The notes: generated by a model from the sequence alone, not told the origin. Positions 15,251-26,200 are shown, numbered from the stretch's first letter. The stretch: DNA of 64,000 nucleotides from Bacteroidota bacterium (GCA_017860255.1 JAFNAR010000004.1:53190-117189), one strand, 5' to 3'. Program-made: numbers and translations.

Positions 15251-16582
15251 ATGAAAACATTCAATAAAGGTGGAGTTCATCCTCAAGAAAACAAATTATC
15301 TAATGATTCTGCAATAGAAGTTTTCCCATTACCTAAACAAGCAGTTGTTTTTGTTTCTCAACATTTGGGAGCTCCCTCAACTATGGTTGTTCAAAAAGGA
15401 GATAAGGTTAAAGCTGGACAACTAATAGCAAAAGCTGAACAATTTATTTGTGCTAATACTCATTCTCCATATTCAGGAACTATTACAAAAATTGATCTTG
15501 CTACTGATTTTACTGGATATAAAAAACCAGCAGTATATATTGATGTAGAAGGTGATGAATGGATGGAAGATATTGATACATCTAATGATATAGTTAGAGA
15601 TATTAAACTTGACTCTGCTCAAATTATTGATAAGATAAAGGAAATGGGTATTGTTGGATTAGGAGGAGCTGCTTTTCCAACACATATTAAATATATGCTT
15701 CCGCAAGGAAAGAAAGCTGATTATTTAATAATTAATGCAGTTGAATGTGAACCATATCTTACATCAGATTACAGGCTAATGAAAGAAAAAGCTGAAGAAT
15801 GTTTGATAGGAATTGAAATATTGAAAAAAGCATTAAATGTAGATAAAGCATTAGTAGGTATTGAAGCAAATAAACCAGATGCAATTGAAGGTTTTACTCA
15901 ATTATCAAAAAATTATAAAGAAATAGAGATTGTCCCATTAAAAACAAAATATCCACAAGGAGCAGAAAAACAACTGATTTATGCTCTTACCAAAAGACAG
16001 GTTCCAAGTGGAAAACTTCCAATAGAAGTTGGGTGTGTTGTTAATAATATTGGAACTGCACAAGCTGTTTATTCTGCTGTTCAAAAGAATATGCCTTTAG
16101 TTCAAAACATACTTACCTTAACAGGTAAGAATGTAAAACAAAGAAAGAATTTATTGGTTAGAGTAGGAACACCACTTCAATCAGTAATTGATTATTGTGG
16201 AGGATTGCCTGAAGATACTGGCAAAATCATTAGTGGAGGACCAATGATGGGAAAAGCTATTTCAGATCTTTCTGCACCAACTGTAAAAACAACTTCTGCT
16301 CTTCTTTTAATGTCTAAAAAAGAATCATCTCGCAAAGAAGAAACAAATTGTTTGCGTTGTGGAAAATGTGTAAAAGTTTGTCCAATGGGATTAGAACCAA
16401 TAAAGATTGCTCAATTAGCTGAAAATCGTTTATGGAAAGATGCTGAAAAAGCTTATGCTATGGATTGTATTGAATGTGGTTCTTGTCACTTTACATGTCC
16501 AGCAGGAAGACCATTATTAGATTTAATGCGAGTTTCAAAAAATCATATTGGAGATTTAAGACGTCAAAAAGCACAAAGATAA
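15251..16582 (+). CDS. rnfC: Rnf electron-transport complex subunit C
   Basis: RnfC is the peripheral NADH/FMN- and iron-sulfur-binding subunit where NAD+ is reduced. The 443 residues include the N-terminal HPQENKL barrel-sandwich segment, the glycine-rich nucleotide-binding MGIVGLGGAAFPTHIKYMLP, and NAVECEPYLTSDYRLM. Two 4Fe-4S motifs are at the C-terminus (CLRCGKCVKVCPMGLEP and CIECGSCHFTCPAGRPLLDL). It begins 19 bases after rnfB. Confidence 0.96.
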   Translation: MKTFNKGGVHPQENKLSNDSAIEVFPLPKQAVVFVSQHLGAPSTMVVQKGDKVKAGQLIAKAEQFICANTHSPYSGTITKIDLATDFTGYKKPAVYIDVEGDEWMEDIDTSNDIVRDIKLDSAQIIDKIKEMGIVGLGGAAFPTHIKYMLPQGKKADYLIINAVECEPYLTSDYRLMKEKAEECLIGIEILKKALNVDKALVGIEANKPDAIEGFTQLSKNYKEIEIVPLKTKYPQGAEKQLIYALTKRQVPSGKLPIEVGCVVNNIGTAQAVYSAVQKNMPLVQNILTLTGKNVKQRKNLLVRVGTPLQSVIDYCGGLPEDTGKIISGGPMMGKAISDLSAPTVKTTSALLLMSKKESSRKEETNCLRCGKCVKVCPMGLEPIKIAQLAENRLWKDAEKAYAMDCIECGSCHFTCPAGRPLLDLMRVSKNHIGDLRRQKAQR

Positions 16583-16604
16583 ATTTCAAATTTAAAGATT
16601 TATA

Positions 16605-17207
16605 ATGAAATCAATTAAACATATACTTTTTCTTTGTTTTACTTTTTGTTTTGCAAGTGTATTTGCTCAACAAGGAGGAAAAGAAATATATATTGATAAA
16701 GTAAATGATTTCATTATATCTTACCCTGATGAATGGGATTTGGAACAAGGTCAAGATGGAGAAATAACAATCTATCCACCTTTTTCAAAGGAGAGCTATT
16801 CTGAAGAAGAAGATGATTCAGATTTAAATGAAAATGAATCAGAACAAATTTTTGAAGAAAAGATACAATTTACTCCAAGTCGTTGGGATGGTGGAGATTT
16901 GGAAGAGTTTGTTGAAAAGAACTTTCTTTCAGCAAATTTGTCAGAGTTTTTTGATGGATTTTCAATTGCAAAAGAAGGTAAGGAAAAAATTAATGGATAT
17001 GATGCAATCTGGTATATAGTTAACTTTAATGTTGGAGAAGAAAGGGCAACAAGTTTTTTCTATTTTATAAAACTATACAATAGAGTTATATCTGTTTCAT
17101 CATTTTGTTTGACTGAAGATTTTGAATTAAATTATAAAATAAAATACTTAGAAATTATCCGTTCAACAAAGTCTTATTTAGACTCAGTACAAAAGGATAA
17201 GAGATAA
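16605..17207 (+). CDS. Secreted protein of unknown function inside the rnf operon
   Basis: This 200-residue protein has a signal peptide (MKSIKHILFLCFTFCFASVF, cut near AQQGG) and no lipobox. The mature part begins with KVNDFIISYPDEWDLEQ, a pattern seen in PsbP-like or DUF1795-like single alpha/beta domains. It has a very acidic stretch at about residues 66-86 and a later GYDAIWYIVNFNVGEERA strand region. It sits 22 bases after rnfC and 24 before rnfD, so it belongs to the operon. I do not recognise it as a known Rnf subunit. Periplasmic assembly help for the FMN-bearing subunits D and G is one possibility, but only from position. Confidence 0.7.
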   Translation: MKSIKHILFLCFTFCFASVFAQQGGKEIYIDKVNDFIISYPDEWDLEQGQDGEITIYPPFSKESYSEEEDDSDLNENESEQIFEEKIQFTPSRWDGGDLEEFVEKNFLSANLSEFFDGFSIAKEGKEKINGYDAIWYIVNFNVGEERATSFFYFIKLYNRVISVSSFCLTEDFELNYKIKYLEIIRSTKSYLDSVQKDKR

Positions 17208-17231
17208 ATTATAAAATAAAACATTTTTAAA

Positions 17232-18188
17232 ATGGCATTACTAACTGTTTCAGGTTCACCTCATGTGCAAAGCAATCAAACCACAAAGAAGATAATGTGG
17301 ACGGTAATAATTGCACTTTTACCAGCTTTATTGGTAAGTATATATTATTTTGGCTTAGATGCTTTAATGGTTACTCTTACTTCGGTTGTTTTTTGTGTAG
17401 GTTTTGAGTGGTTAATTCAAAAATTTATCCTAAAAACTAAAACAACAATTGGAGATGGTTCAGCAATAATCACTGGAATTTTATTAGCATTCAACCTTCC
17501 AGCAAATATTCCATTATGGATTGTTGGTATTGGAGCATTAGTAGCAATTGGTGTTGCAAAAATGTCTTATGGTGGATTAGGGAAAAATCCTTTTAACCCA
17601 GCATTAGTTGGTAGAGTATTTCTATTTATTTCATTTCCATCAAAGGTTGCAATGAGCGAATGGCCATTACCAAAACCATTATTCAGTTCATCAGTTTCTG
17701 ATGCTTTAACTGGTCCTACTCCATTGTTAGCAATGAAAAATGGTCAAGCAGTTGACTTATGGAATATGTTTATTGGAGCAACAGGTGGTAGTTTGGGAGA
17801 AGTTTCTGCAATTGCTCTAATAATTGGTGGTTTAATAATGTTATTCAGAAAAGTCATTACTTGGCATATTCCAGTTTCTTTCTTGACAACTGCAGGTGTT
17901 TTTGGACTTATACTTTGGTTGATTAATCCAAACGAATTTATTCACCCAGCATATCAGTTATTAGCAGGAGGTATGATGCTTGGAGCAATATTTATGGCAA
18001 CAGATATGGTAACTTCACCAGTAACTTACAAAGGACAATTATTATTTGGATTTGGTTGTGGAGTTCTTACAATAATATTCCGAAGCTTTGGCCCAATGCC
18101 AGAAGGAGTTTCTTTTGCAATTCTAATTATGAATGCTGTTACCCCTTTAATTGATAAAGCATTTAAACCAAAACCTTTTGGATATTAA
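17232..18188 (+). CDS. rnfD: Rnf electron-transport complex subunit D
   Basis: RnfD is an integral membrane subunit carrying covalent FMN and taking part in ion translocation. The 318 residues are mostly membrane helices. SYGGLGKNPFNPALVGR and the SDALTGPTPLLA segment are seen; the latter corresponds to the flavinylation site (usually SGATPL), with the Thr of GPT as candidate attachment residue. YQLLAGGMMLGAIFMATDMV and the C-terminal FGPMPEGVSFAILIMNAVTP are also typical. Confidence 0.95.
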   Translation: MALLTVSGSPHVQSNQTTKKIMWTVIIALLPALLVSIYYFGLDALMVTLTSVVFCVGFEWLIQKFILKTKTTIGDGSAIITGILLAFNLPANIPLWIVGIGALVAIGVAKMSYGGLGKNPFNPALVGRVFLFISFPSKVAMSEWPLPKPLFSSSVSDALTGPTPLLAMKNGQAVDLWNMFIGATGGSLGEVSAIALIIGGLIMLFRKVITWHIPVSFLTTAGVFGLILWLINPNEFIHPAYQLLAGGMMLGAIFMATDMVTSPVTYKGQLLFGFGCGVLTIIFRSFGPMPEGVSFAILIMNAVTPLIDKAFKPKPFGY

Positions 18189-18220
18189 TATTAAACTTTA
18201 ATAAAGAAAAAATACAATAT

Positions 18221-18811
18221 ATGGCAAAGTTAAATTCTTCACTTAAAAACATGGTTTTATCTTTAAGCCTAATATCTTTTGTTGCTTCTGCATTATTAGC
18301 TGCAGGTTTTACCTTAACAAAAGATCCAATAGTGAAAGCTCAAATAAAACAACAACAAGACGCTATACAGGAAGTTTTACCTGTTAAAGATGCAACTATT
18401 GGAGAAAAAGTTGAAATTAAACTTGATGGTAAGCCAGATGCATTTATTATTTATCCAGCATTAATAGATGGAGAGTTTGCTGGAGCTGCAATTCAAACCT
18501 ATTCTTATGAAGGATATGGTGGAAAAATTGAAGTAATGGTAGGTATGGATAAAGAAGGAAAAATTTCAAATTATACAATTTTGTCAGCTTCTGAAACACC
18601 AGGTTTAGGTTCAAAATCAAGTTTCTGGTTTAAAACCCCAAAAGGTGATCAAGACATAAGAGGAAAAAATCCTGCAAAAGATAATTTTAAGGTTAAAAAA
18701 GATGGTGGAGATTTTGATGCAATAACTGCTTCTACCATTTCATCAAGAGCATTCCTTTCTTCAATAAGATCTGCTTTTGACGCATTTAAGAAATATAATG
18801 AACATAAATAA
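18221..18811 (+). CDS. rnfG: Rnf electron-transport complex subunit G
   Basis: RnfG is a single-pass subunit whose periplasmic domain binds FMN covalently through Thr. The 196 residues have one N-terminal membrane helix (about 9-30) and an FMN-binding domain: YSYEGYGGKIEVMVGMDKEG, ILSASETPGLGSK, then DAITASTISSRAFLSSIRSA. In that last segment the Thr of ASTIS replaces the Thr of the canonical SGAT(I/T)TS. The gene lies 32 bases after rnfD. Confidence 0.94.
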   Translation: MAKLNSSLKNMVLSLSLISFVASALLAAGFTLTKDPIVKAQIKQQQDAIQEVLPVKDATIGEKVEIKLDGKPDAFIIYPALIDGEFAGAAIQTYSYEGYGGKIEVMVGMDKEGKISNYTILSASETPGLGSKSSFWFKTPKGDQDIRGKNPAKDNFKVKKDGGDFDAITASTISSRAFLSSIRSAFDAFKKYNEHK

Positions 18812-18817
18812 TCCCAA

Positions 18818-19414
18818 TTGACCATGAATAGATTAAAAATATTATTTAACGGAATATTAAAGGAAAATCCAACATTTGTCCTTTTAATTGGTATGTGCCC
18901 AACACTTGCAACAACTACTTCTGCAATAAATGCTTTAGGAATGGGATTATCAACAGCATTTGTATTAACTTGTTCAAATATTGCAATTGCTGCTTTAAAG
19001 AATTTTATTCCAGACAATGTTCGTATTCCAGCCTTTGTAATTATTATAGCTTCATTTGTAACCTTAGTTCAGTTAGTTATGGAAGCTTATGTTCCTGCTC
19101 TTTATGCAAGCTTAGGTATATACATTCCTTTAATTGTGGTGAACTGTTTAATTCTTGCAAGAGCTGAAGCTTATGCTAATAAAAATTCTGTTCTTGATTC
19201 AATGTTTGATGGTATTGGAATGGGATTAGGATTTACTTTAGCTTTAACAATTTTGGGAGGAGTTAGAGAAATGCTAGGTTCAGGTTCTTTCTTTAATATG
19301 AAGTTTATTGGTGATAATGATGGTATTTTAATATTTGTTTTGGCTCCTGGAGCATTCATAACTCTTGGATACATTATTGCGCTTATAAACCGTTTAAGTA
19401 GAAAGAAAAGCTAA
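18818..19414 (+). CDS. rnfE: Rnf electron-transport complex subunit E
   Basis: RnfE is one of two homologous six-helix membrane subunits (with RnfA) forming the core of the complex. The 198 residues show the RnfE pattern: NPTFVLLIGMCPTLATTTSA, then ALGMGLSTAFVLTCSNIAIA, PAFVIIIASFVTLVQLVMEA, IYIPLIVVNCLILARAEAYA, and GMGLGFTLALTILGGVREML. It starts six bases after rnfG. The expected neighbour rnfA does not follow; the next gene encodes a CCG-domain protein. Confidence 0.95.
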   Translation: MTMNRLKILFNGILKENPTFVLLIGMCPTLATTTSAINALGMGLSTAFVLTCSNIAIAALKNFIPDNVRIPAFVIIIASFVTLVQLVMEAYVPALYASLGIYIPLIVVNCLILARAEAYANKNSVLDSMFDGIGMGLGFTLALTILGGVREMLGSGSFFNMKFIGDNDGILIFVLAPGAFITLGYIIALINRLSRKKS

Positions 19415-19437
19415 AACAAGGTGCAATAAGCAGTAAA

Positions 19438-20160
19438 ATGGATGTAGAAGTATTTATTCCATGTTGTATTGATCAGTATACTCCTCAAACTGGAGAAAAT
19501 TTAATTCTCCTGCTTCAAAGTCTTGGTCATAATGTTACCTACAACAAAGAGCAAACTTGTTGTGGAAGACTCTTGTATGATAATGGCAATTGGGCTGAAG
19601 CAAAGGAAATAGGCGAAAAATTTATAAATAATTTTGGAATAAGAAACTATATAGTTGGTTGTTCAACTTCTTGCATAGGATATGTTAAGAATAATATGAG
19701 CAAGCTTTTCTACAATACTTCAAGTCATAACATCTACAAACATATAAATGAACATATAGTTGATATAACAGAATTCTTAGTGGATGTAGCCCACACTTTA
19801 GATGTAGGTGCTTATTTTCCACATAAGGTTTCAATTCACTACAACTGTCATTCAATAAACGAATATAATCTGGTTGAAGAAACCAAGCTAATTCTTCAAA
19901 ATGTAAAGGGAATAGAAATTGTTAGTGCAAATACAAATAATTTCTGCTGTGGATTTGGAGGAATGTTTACCTTATTTAATGAGTCAGTATCCATGGCATT
20001 AGCTCAAAAAAAGGTTGAACAGGCAATTTCTGAAGGAGCAGAATATATTGTAAGCACTGATCAAACTTGCCTTTTGCATATGCAATCTTACATAAAACAA
20101 AATAATATAAATCTCAAAACAATTCATTTAGTAGATTTACTGTCTAATAAAGAAAAATAA
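19438..20160 (+). CDS. LutA-like CCG-domain (cysteine-rich) iron-sulfur protein
   Basis: This 240-residue protein has two cysteine-rich CCG domains like LutA/YkgE, the electron-transfer subunit of the LutABC L-lactate oxidation system: FIPCCIDQY with later TCCGRLLYDNG, and YNCHSINEYN with NFCCGFGGMFTLFN and STDQTCLLHM. No lutB or lutC is nearby. It begins 23 bases after rnfE, in the slot where rnfA is expected, and appears to be the last gene of the operon. A role passing electrons between an organic-acid dehydrogenase and the Rnf complex is conceivable but not shown. It could equally work with LutBC encoded elsewhere. Confidence 0.85.
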   Translation: MDVEVFIPCCIDQYTPQTGENLILLLQSLGHNVTYNKEQTCCGRLLYDNGNWAEAKEIGEKFINNFGIRNYIVGCSTSCIGYVKNNMSKLFYNTSSHNIYKHINEHIVDITEFLVDVAHTLDVGAYFPHKVSIHYNCHSINEYNLVEETKLILQNVKGIEIVSANTNNFCCGFGGMFTLFNESVSMALAQKKVEQAISEGAEYIVSTDQTCLLHMQSYIKQNNINLKTIHLVDLLSNKEK

Positions 20161-20195
20161 TAACTGCTGTAAATAGTTAGCCTAAAATAAAATCT

Positions 20196-21152
20196 GTGAG
20201 CGAAGAAAAGAAAGAATATTTATGGAAAACACAACGTCCATATAACTCCTATTCAAACTATTTTAAAACAATTTTTGGATCAAGAGTTCAAAAACTTTCC
20301 ATAGATGCAGGTTTTACCTGTCCCAATAGAGATGGGAAATTGAGTTTTGGAGGTTGCACATTTTGTGATAATGATGCTTTCAACCCTTCTTATTGTCAGC
20401 CAACAAAATCAATAACTCAACAAATTGATGAAGGAATGGAGTTTCATCGTCAGAGATATCCAAAGGCAAACAAATATCTGGCTTATTTTCAACCTCACTC
20501 AAATACATATGCTTCACTTGATGTTCTTAAAAAACTTTATTCTCAAGCCTTAGAACACGAAAATATAATTGGTTTGGTAATTGGAACAAGACCTGATTGT
20601 GTTGATGAAGAAAAGCTTGATTATATTGCTGGCCTTTCAAAGAACTATTATATTATGCTGGAGTATGGAATAGAAAGCTGTTATGACAAAACACTTGAAA
20701 GAATAAACAGAGGACATAACTTTTCTCAAACCCAATGGGCAATTTCTCAAAGCATAGAAAGAGGCATTAAAACAGGAGGTCATATAATTTTTGGCCTGCC
20801 TGGAGAAACAAAAGCTCAAATGTTAGAAGAATCGAATATTTTATCCTCTCTTGGGTTAACTTCAATAAAGTTTCATCAGCTTCAATTATTCAAAAATACT
20901 GCAATCTTAAAAGATTACGAACAAAATCCACAAGATTTTCATCTTTTCCCTTTTGAAGAATACAAAGAATTTATAATTGATTTTTTAGAAAGATTAACTC
21001 CAAATATAGTTATCGAAAGGTTTTCTGCTGAAGTACCTCCTCGATATAGAACTCATGAAGGATGGGGCAATATTCGAAATGAAGAAGTCGTTTCTCTAAT
21101 AGAAAAAAGAATGATTGAAAGAAATACATATCAAGGAAGACTGTACAAATGA
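20196..21152 (+). CDS. yhcC: TIGR01212-family radical SAM protein (YhcC-like)
   Basis: This 318-residue radical SAM protein has a GTG start. Seen: RVQKLSIDAGFTCPNRDG with the following GGCTFCDNDAF and SYC, which supply the iron-sulfur cysteines in the spacing of this family. The SAM domain segments YLAYFQPHSNTYASLD, GLVIGTRPDCVDEEKLD, EYGIESCYDKTLERINRGH and GGHIIFGLPGETKAQM are also present. The C-terminus has ERFSAEVPPRYRTHEGWG. The family is widespread; I do not rely on any firmly established substrate. Its last four bases overlap the rlmN start (ATGA), so the two are translationally coupled. Confidence 0.9.
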   Translation: MSEEKKEYLWKTQRPYNSYSNYFKTIFGSRVQKLSIDAGFTCPNRDGKLSFGGCTFCDNDAFNPSYCQPTKSITQQIDEGMEFHRQRYPKANKYLAYFQPHSNTYASLDVLKKLYSQALEHENIIGLVIGTRPDCVDEEKLDYIAGLSKNYYIMLEYGIESCYDKTLERINRGHNFSQTQWAISQSIERGIKTGGHIIFGLPGETKAQMLEESNILSSLGLTSIKFHQLQLFKNTAILKDYEQNPQDFHLFPFEEYKEFIIDFLERLTPNIVIERFSAEVPPRYRTHEGWGNIRNEEVVSLIEKRMIERNTYQGRLYK

Positions 21153-22174
21153 AAGAAAAACTATTAGGAAGAACCTTATTGGAACTGGAAGAAGTATGTC
21201 TTCAACTCCAGTTGCCCAAATTCACAGCCAAGCAAATTGCCGACTGGATTTATAAAAAGGGAGTATTGGATATTGATTCAATGACAAATCTTTCTTTAAA
21301 AGCACGTCAGACAATTTCTCAATACTATGAAGTAGGAATAATTAAACCTGTTAAAGAAGCTATTTCAGAAGATGGAACCATAAAATACCTTTATCAATAT
21401 GGAGAAAATGCTTTTGTTGAAAGCGTTTTAATTCCAGATAAAAAACGTCTTACTTTATGTGTTTCAACTCAGGTAGGATGCAAAATGAATTGCAGTTTTT
21501 GTTCAACTGGCAAACAGGGGTTTCTAAGAAATCTCGATTCTGGAGAAATAATTAACCTGCTCCGCAGTATTGATGAGTTTGATGAGGTAAGCAATATTGT
21601 TTATATGGGAATGGGAGAACCATTTGACAATTATGATGAGGTAGTAAAAAGCATTGAAATATTAACATCTTCATGGGGATTTGCTCTAAGCAGCCGAAGA
21701 ATAACAGTGTCAACATCAGGAATAATTCCCAAAATGATTAAATTCATTAATGAAACATCCTGTCATTTGGCAATTTCAATGCATAACCCTTTTCATGAGG
21801 AAAGAGTTAAAATAATGCCAGTTGAAAAAAAATATTCAATCGAGCAGGTTTGTGATGAGTTGAGAAAACATAACTGGTATGGTCAAAGACGACTTACTTT
21901 TGAATATATAGTTCTAAAAGGTATTAACGATACTTACTATCATGCCAAAGAAATATCTTATCTTTTGCGAGGAATTGAAGCAATGGTAAATCTAATATAC
22001 TATAATCCAACTCCAGAATTCCCATTTATAGCACCTTCACCTAAAGAAATGGAAGAATTTCAAAAAGAATTAGAGTCTTTTAACCTTTCCACTACTATTC
22101 GTCAATCAAAAGGGCAAGACATTCTTGCTGCATGTGGACTTCTCTCAACTAAACAACTTTCAAAAACCAAATAA
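21149..22174 (+). CDS. rlmN: 23S rRNA (adenine2503-C2)-methyltransferase / tRNA m2A37 methyltransferase
   Basis: RlmN is a radical SAM enzyme that methylates C2 of A2503 in 23S rRNA and A37 of some tRNAs. The 341 residues are the usual length. Seen: the N-terminal helical domain (LPKFTAKQIADWIYKKGV), the cluster motif CKMNCSFC (CxxxCxxC) in STQVGCKMNCSFCSTGKQGF, VYMGMGEPFDNYDEV, CHLAISMHNPFHEERVKIMP, and the conserved C-terminal Cys in DILAACGLL, which is methylated in the mechanism. It overlaps yhcC by four bases. Confidence 0.97.
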   Translation: MKEKLLGRTLLELEEVCLQLQLPKFTAKQIADWIYKKGVLDIDSMTNLSLKARQTISQYYEVGIIKPVKEAISEDGTIKYLYQYGENAFVESVLIPDKKRLTLCVSTQVGCKMNCSFCSTGKQGFLRNLDSGEIINLLRSIDEFDEVSNIVYMGMGEPFDNYDEVVKSIEILTSSWGFALSSRRITVSTSGIIPKMIKFINETSCHLAISMHNPFHEERVKIMPVEKKYSIEQVCDELRKHNWYGQRRLTFEYIVLKGINDTYYHAKEISYLLRGIEAMVNLIYYNPTPEFPFIAPSPKEMEEFQKELESFNLSTTIRQSKGQDILAACGLLSTKQLSKTK

Positions 22175-22229
22175 ATACTTCATATTAATAATCATTTCTT
22201 CTATAATTTTTCCTAAGGAGATAATTAAT

Positions 22230-22259
22230 GCATTATTATTTAATGATAATGCGTTTTTC
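22230..22259 (+). terminator. Weak hairpin after rlmN, possible terminator
   Basis: Arms GCATTAT (22230-22236) and ATAATGC (22246-22252) with a 9-base loop, followed by a T-rich stretch, about 55 bases past the rlmN stop. Confidence 0.4.
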
Positions 22260-22873
22260 TTAACCATTTCTCTTTATTTTCATAATAATTTATGAATAAT
22301 CCAAGCGTAATATTAGGTTTAAATTTACTTTAAGAGAAGTGTGAAAAATAAACAAAGTTTTTTTGAAAATAAATCAAGAGTTATTATTCCTAAATAAGGA
22401 TTAATTCTACTAAATATTTATTTAAAACTAATGAAACAAGGTGTTTTTAGACAAAAGATGTCATCTTCCTATCCAAAAGATATGCATCTTTCTTTTAACA
22501 TATATTAACAGGAAATATTTTAAGATAATAGACTTTAAAGGAAAAAGTCCATTTACGTATTTTTTGCAATTTTATCATGCAAATATAGTGAAAATATTTA
22601 TAATAATAGTTTTTTTGTACGATCGTTTTTGCCTTACTTTTAGTTATTTAAGATTGATGAAAATTTCATTGATTTCCAAAGAAAGAATATCTCACTAAAT
22701 TGATTAAAGTATTGTATTAAAATAGAGTAAATATGAATAATTTGTTGGAAAATATTACTGTTTTTAGATTTAAAAATATACAAAATGATGAATAAAATAG
22801 GTAACAGAAATATCGGATATTTAAACCATTAAGAATTTTATATTTTGAGCATTAGTACTTTTTTTTTAATTTT

Positions 22874-22906
22874 TTTGCTTAGATAATAGTTATTATATTA
22901 TATTTG
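22874..22906 (+). promoter_or_regulatory. Promoter candidate with a long leader for the giant adhesin
   Basis: TTTG (22874-22877), 21 bases, then TATATTTG (22899-22906). If used, the leader to the ATG at 23226 is about 310 bases. It would contain a hairpin with arms AAGCGG (23147-23152) and CCGCTT (23165-23170). The 1,051-base spacer 22175-23225 is otherwise extremely AT-rich; a short open frame at 22441-22698 has no recognisable product and is probably chance. Confidence 0.45.
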
Positions 22907-23225
22907 CAAAATAGGAAATGTAGTTATTAAATTTTTATATTAAGTGTTTATTTTTAAATTGATACAGGGATAACTCTTTAATAGACAGTTGTTTCTGTTC
23001 ATATTATTTAAATGCTAATAATGATAATTTAATAAATTCTATGTTTAATATTATAGATATATAGTCTATTTATAAAGAAAAATGAATCATTATGAGTAAA
23101 ACAGAATTCTATCCTGATCAATAATGAGAACATATGCTCAAGAAAAAAGCGGCAAATGTTCTTTCCGCTTACCAAATATATAAACATTAAAAGAACAAAA
23201 TATTTAATAATTAATAATCAACAAA

Positions 23226-26200
23226 ATGAATGAGAAAATTACTTTAAAGAACAAAAGCTTCATGAAGATGTTTTCTTTCTTGGTTGTTCTTGTTATGGTT
23301 GTTTTTTGCAGTACTACTGCATTAGCACAAATTCAAGTACGATTAAATCTAACTCCAGACCGAGTGTATAACGGTTCACAGTATGGAGGATTAGAATGGA
23401 AGAATCTTAATGCAAAGCTTGTAGATGCTACCACAGGAGCTGAGATCCCGGTAACATCATGTGATGTAACAATTTTTGATCCACAAACAATGGTCGCATG
23501 TAGATTTAACGACAAGAATGCGGGTAAGAACAAAACTTGTGAAGTTACAGATTTAAGTCAATTTAGTACAGCAACTTTAACTGATCCGGTTAATTATGTA
23601 CTTGTTCCTATAACAAGTTATACCCCGGTTCCATATTCAAAATTATCTTATGATCCAGTAGGATTACGATTAGTATCAACAACTGCCGAGATCAAGCATG
23701 CTTATTTAACTGCAACATATAACGCAGGAAATACTATTACAAAAACCTATAATGGAAGCAATTTACTTGACGGAAATCAAATTGAATTAGGCTCTTCTAT
23801 CAATTTAACTGGTTATGTAGCTGGAGAGTCAGGATGTTACGTTAGTGAAATAACTAATGTATATGCACCAAGTGCAAATGCAGGGTTATATAACACTCCA
23901 GGAAATAAAGCAATAGTTAATGGAATAAGAATTGATGCAACAGTTTCAGGTATTGCATTTAACTATAAAATTCATGAGTTTGAAGTAAATGCTCGTATTT
24001 TACCAAAAACAATAACTGTAAATCAAGATGCAATTAAGATTCTTGATCATCAATATGATGGAACAAATATAGCTACAATTGATTGGGCAACAACAACTAC
24101 AGATCCAAGCCTATTATTCACAGGAGTTATTCCTGGAGATGTTATTGATTTAAATAGAACAATTGGAACTGCTACTTTCTCTGATGCTTCTGTTGCTAAT
24201 ATGAAAAATGTTACAATATCAGGCTTATCATTTAGCAATATTGGAACATTCCCAACAAACAACTATAATTTAATTCCTAGCACAGCATTATCTCATGGAA
24301 ATATAAATAGAGCTAATTTAGATCCAACCTTGGCCGTAAGTGCAACACCAGTTGTTTATGGTACAAAACTTGTTGATATAGTTGGAACAACTATTACTCC
24401 AGCACCAGTTGGATTTGATTATAGAATAGAATGGTTATATAATAATATTGATTCAAATGCATACCAACCACTTGTTTCTGAAACAGGTTCTCCACTAATT
24501 AAAGCAAGACTTATTAAGCTTGAATCAACTTCACCATCTAATGATGATGCAAACTACAATCCAATTATAGTTCCAGCAAACATTACCATTACACCAAAAG
24601 ATATTGTTGTTGATTTAATTGGAGCAAATAATAAGGTATATGACGGAACAACAACTGCTTTTGTAAATACAACAAATGTTACTTATAATACTTTAGCTGA
24701 CTTATTAGATGTAAAAGTTACAAGAAATGGAGTTTTAGATGACTTATCAATAGACTTTTCACCACTTACTGCAAATTTTTCAGATGCAAACGCTGGAAAT
24801 GGTAAGGTAGTTAATTTTAGTGGTACTCCATTAGAAACAGGAACAAGTTCACTAAACTATAATATTACATATAATTCAGCAACTACAGCAAATATAACAC
24901 CAGCACCAATGCTTACAATGAAGTTAAAGGATGCTGTTACATTTGCTGACATCGATTATCCAACTAACTTTTCTAATGTAACTTCATTTGGAGATTTTGA
25001 TTTTGTTGGATTTATTGGAACAGATGCAACAATATTTGGCAGTAATTTCGCAGCTGAAAATTTCATCTATGAATTAAAACAAGGAGGAGTTGCTGTTTTA
25101 CCAACAAGTCCACAACCTGGAACATATGATGTTTTTGTAAATAAAGGTGGTATTACTTTAGCAAACGAGGATATTCTTGCTATATCAAATCCAATTAACC
25201 AAATAGTAATAAATAACTATGAAGGATTAAAATTCTTGAACAGTGATAGAACTCAAAATGTAAATGCTACTCTTGTTACCATTAATTTCCCTTCTCAAGA
25301 TATTACTGTATATGGATCTAAATTAAAAGATATCTTTAATTCAACTACAGCTGGAGGAGTTCAAGTTATTGATGTAGCAGCAAATGCTGATCCTACAAAA
25401 ATACATGCAATAACAACTTCTGGTCCAATTAACGGAACATTTAAATGGGTTTATCCAGACAGTATTCCAAATGTTGCATTAGCTCCAGGAGAATATGCAG
25501 ATTATATATTCATTCCTGATGCAATTTATGCAGGAGCATATGGAGATACTATTAGAAGACTTCAACCAATATTATTAAGTAAAGCAGACTTAGATCCAAC
25601 TTTAACAATAAGTGCTACTCCAGTAGTTTATGGAACAAAACTTGTTGATATACTTGGAACAACAATTACACCAGCACCAACTGGATATGATTATAGAATA
25701 GAATGGTTATACAATAATATTGATTCAAACTCATATCAACCACTTGTAGCAGAAACAGGTTCTCCATTAATTAAAGCAAGACTTATTAAGCTTGAATCTA
25801 CTTTCCCATCAAATGATGATCTAAACTACAACCCTATTATTGTACCTGCAAATATCACTATTAATCAAAAGGATATTTATGTATCAAATTTTGATGCACT
25901 TAATAAAGTATATGATGGAACAACAACTGCTGTAGCAGTTGTATCAAATCCAAGATTTAACGGTGAAGTCAATTTATCAGATTTTATTGTTACAAGAAAT
26001 GGAATTGTTGACGATTTAGCAATAGATGTTTCAACTCTATCTTTAAGTTTCCCAGATGCAAATGTAGGAAATAATAAAGTTATATCTCATACTACTACTC
26101 CAACAGCATCAGGAACAAGCTTACCTAACTACAATGTTATATATAATTTAGATATTTACGCTGACATAACACCAGCACCAATGCTTACAATGAAGTTAAA

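Noticed and set aside
22441..22698. An 85-codon open frame in the spacer upstream of the adhesin
   Set aside because: It has no recognisable motif, no start context, and composition like the surrounding AT-rich spacer.
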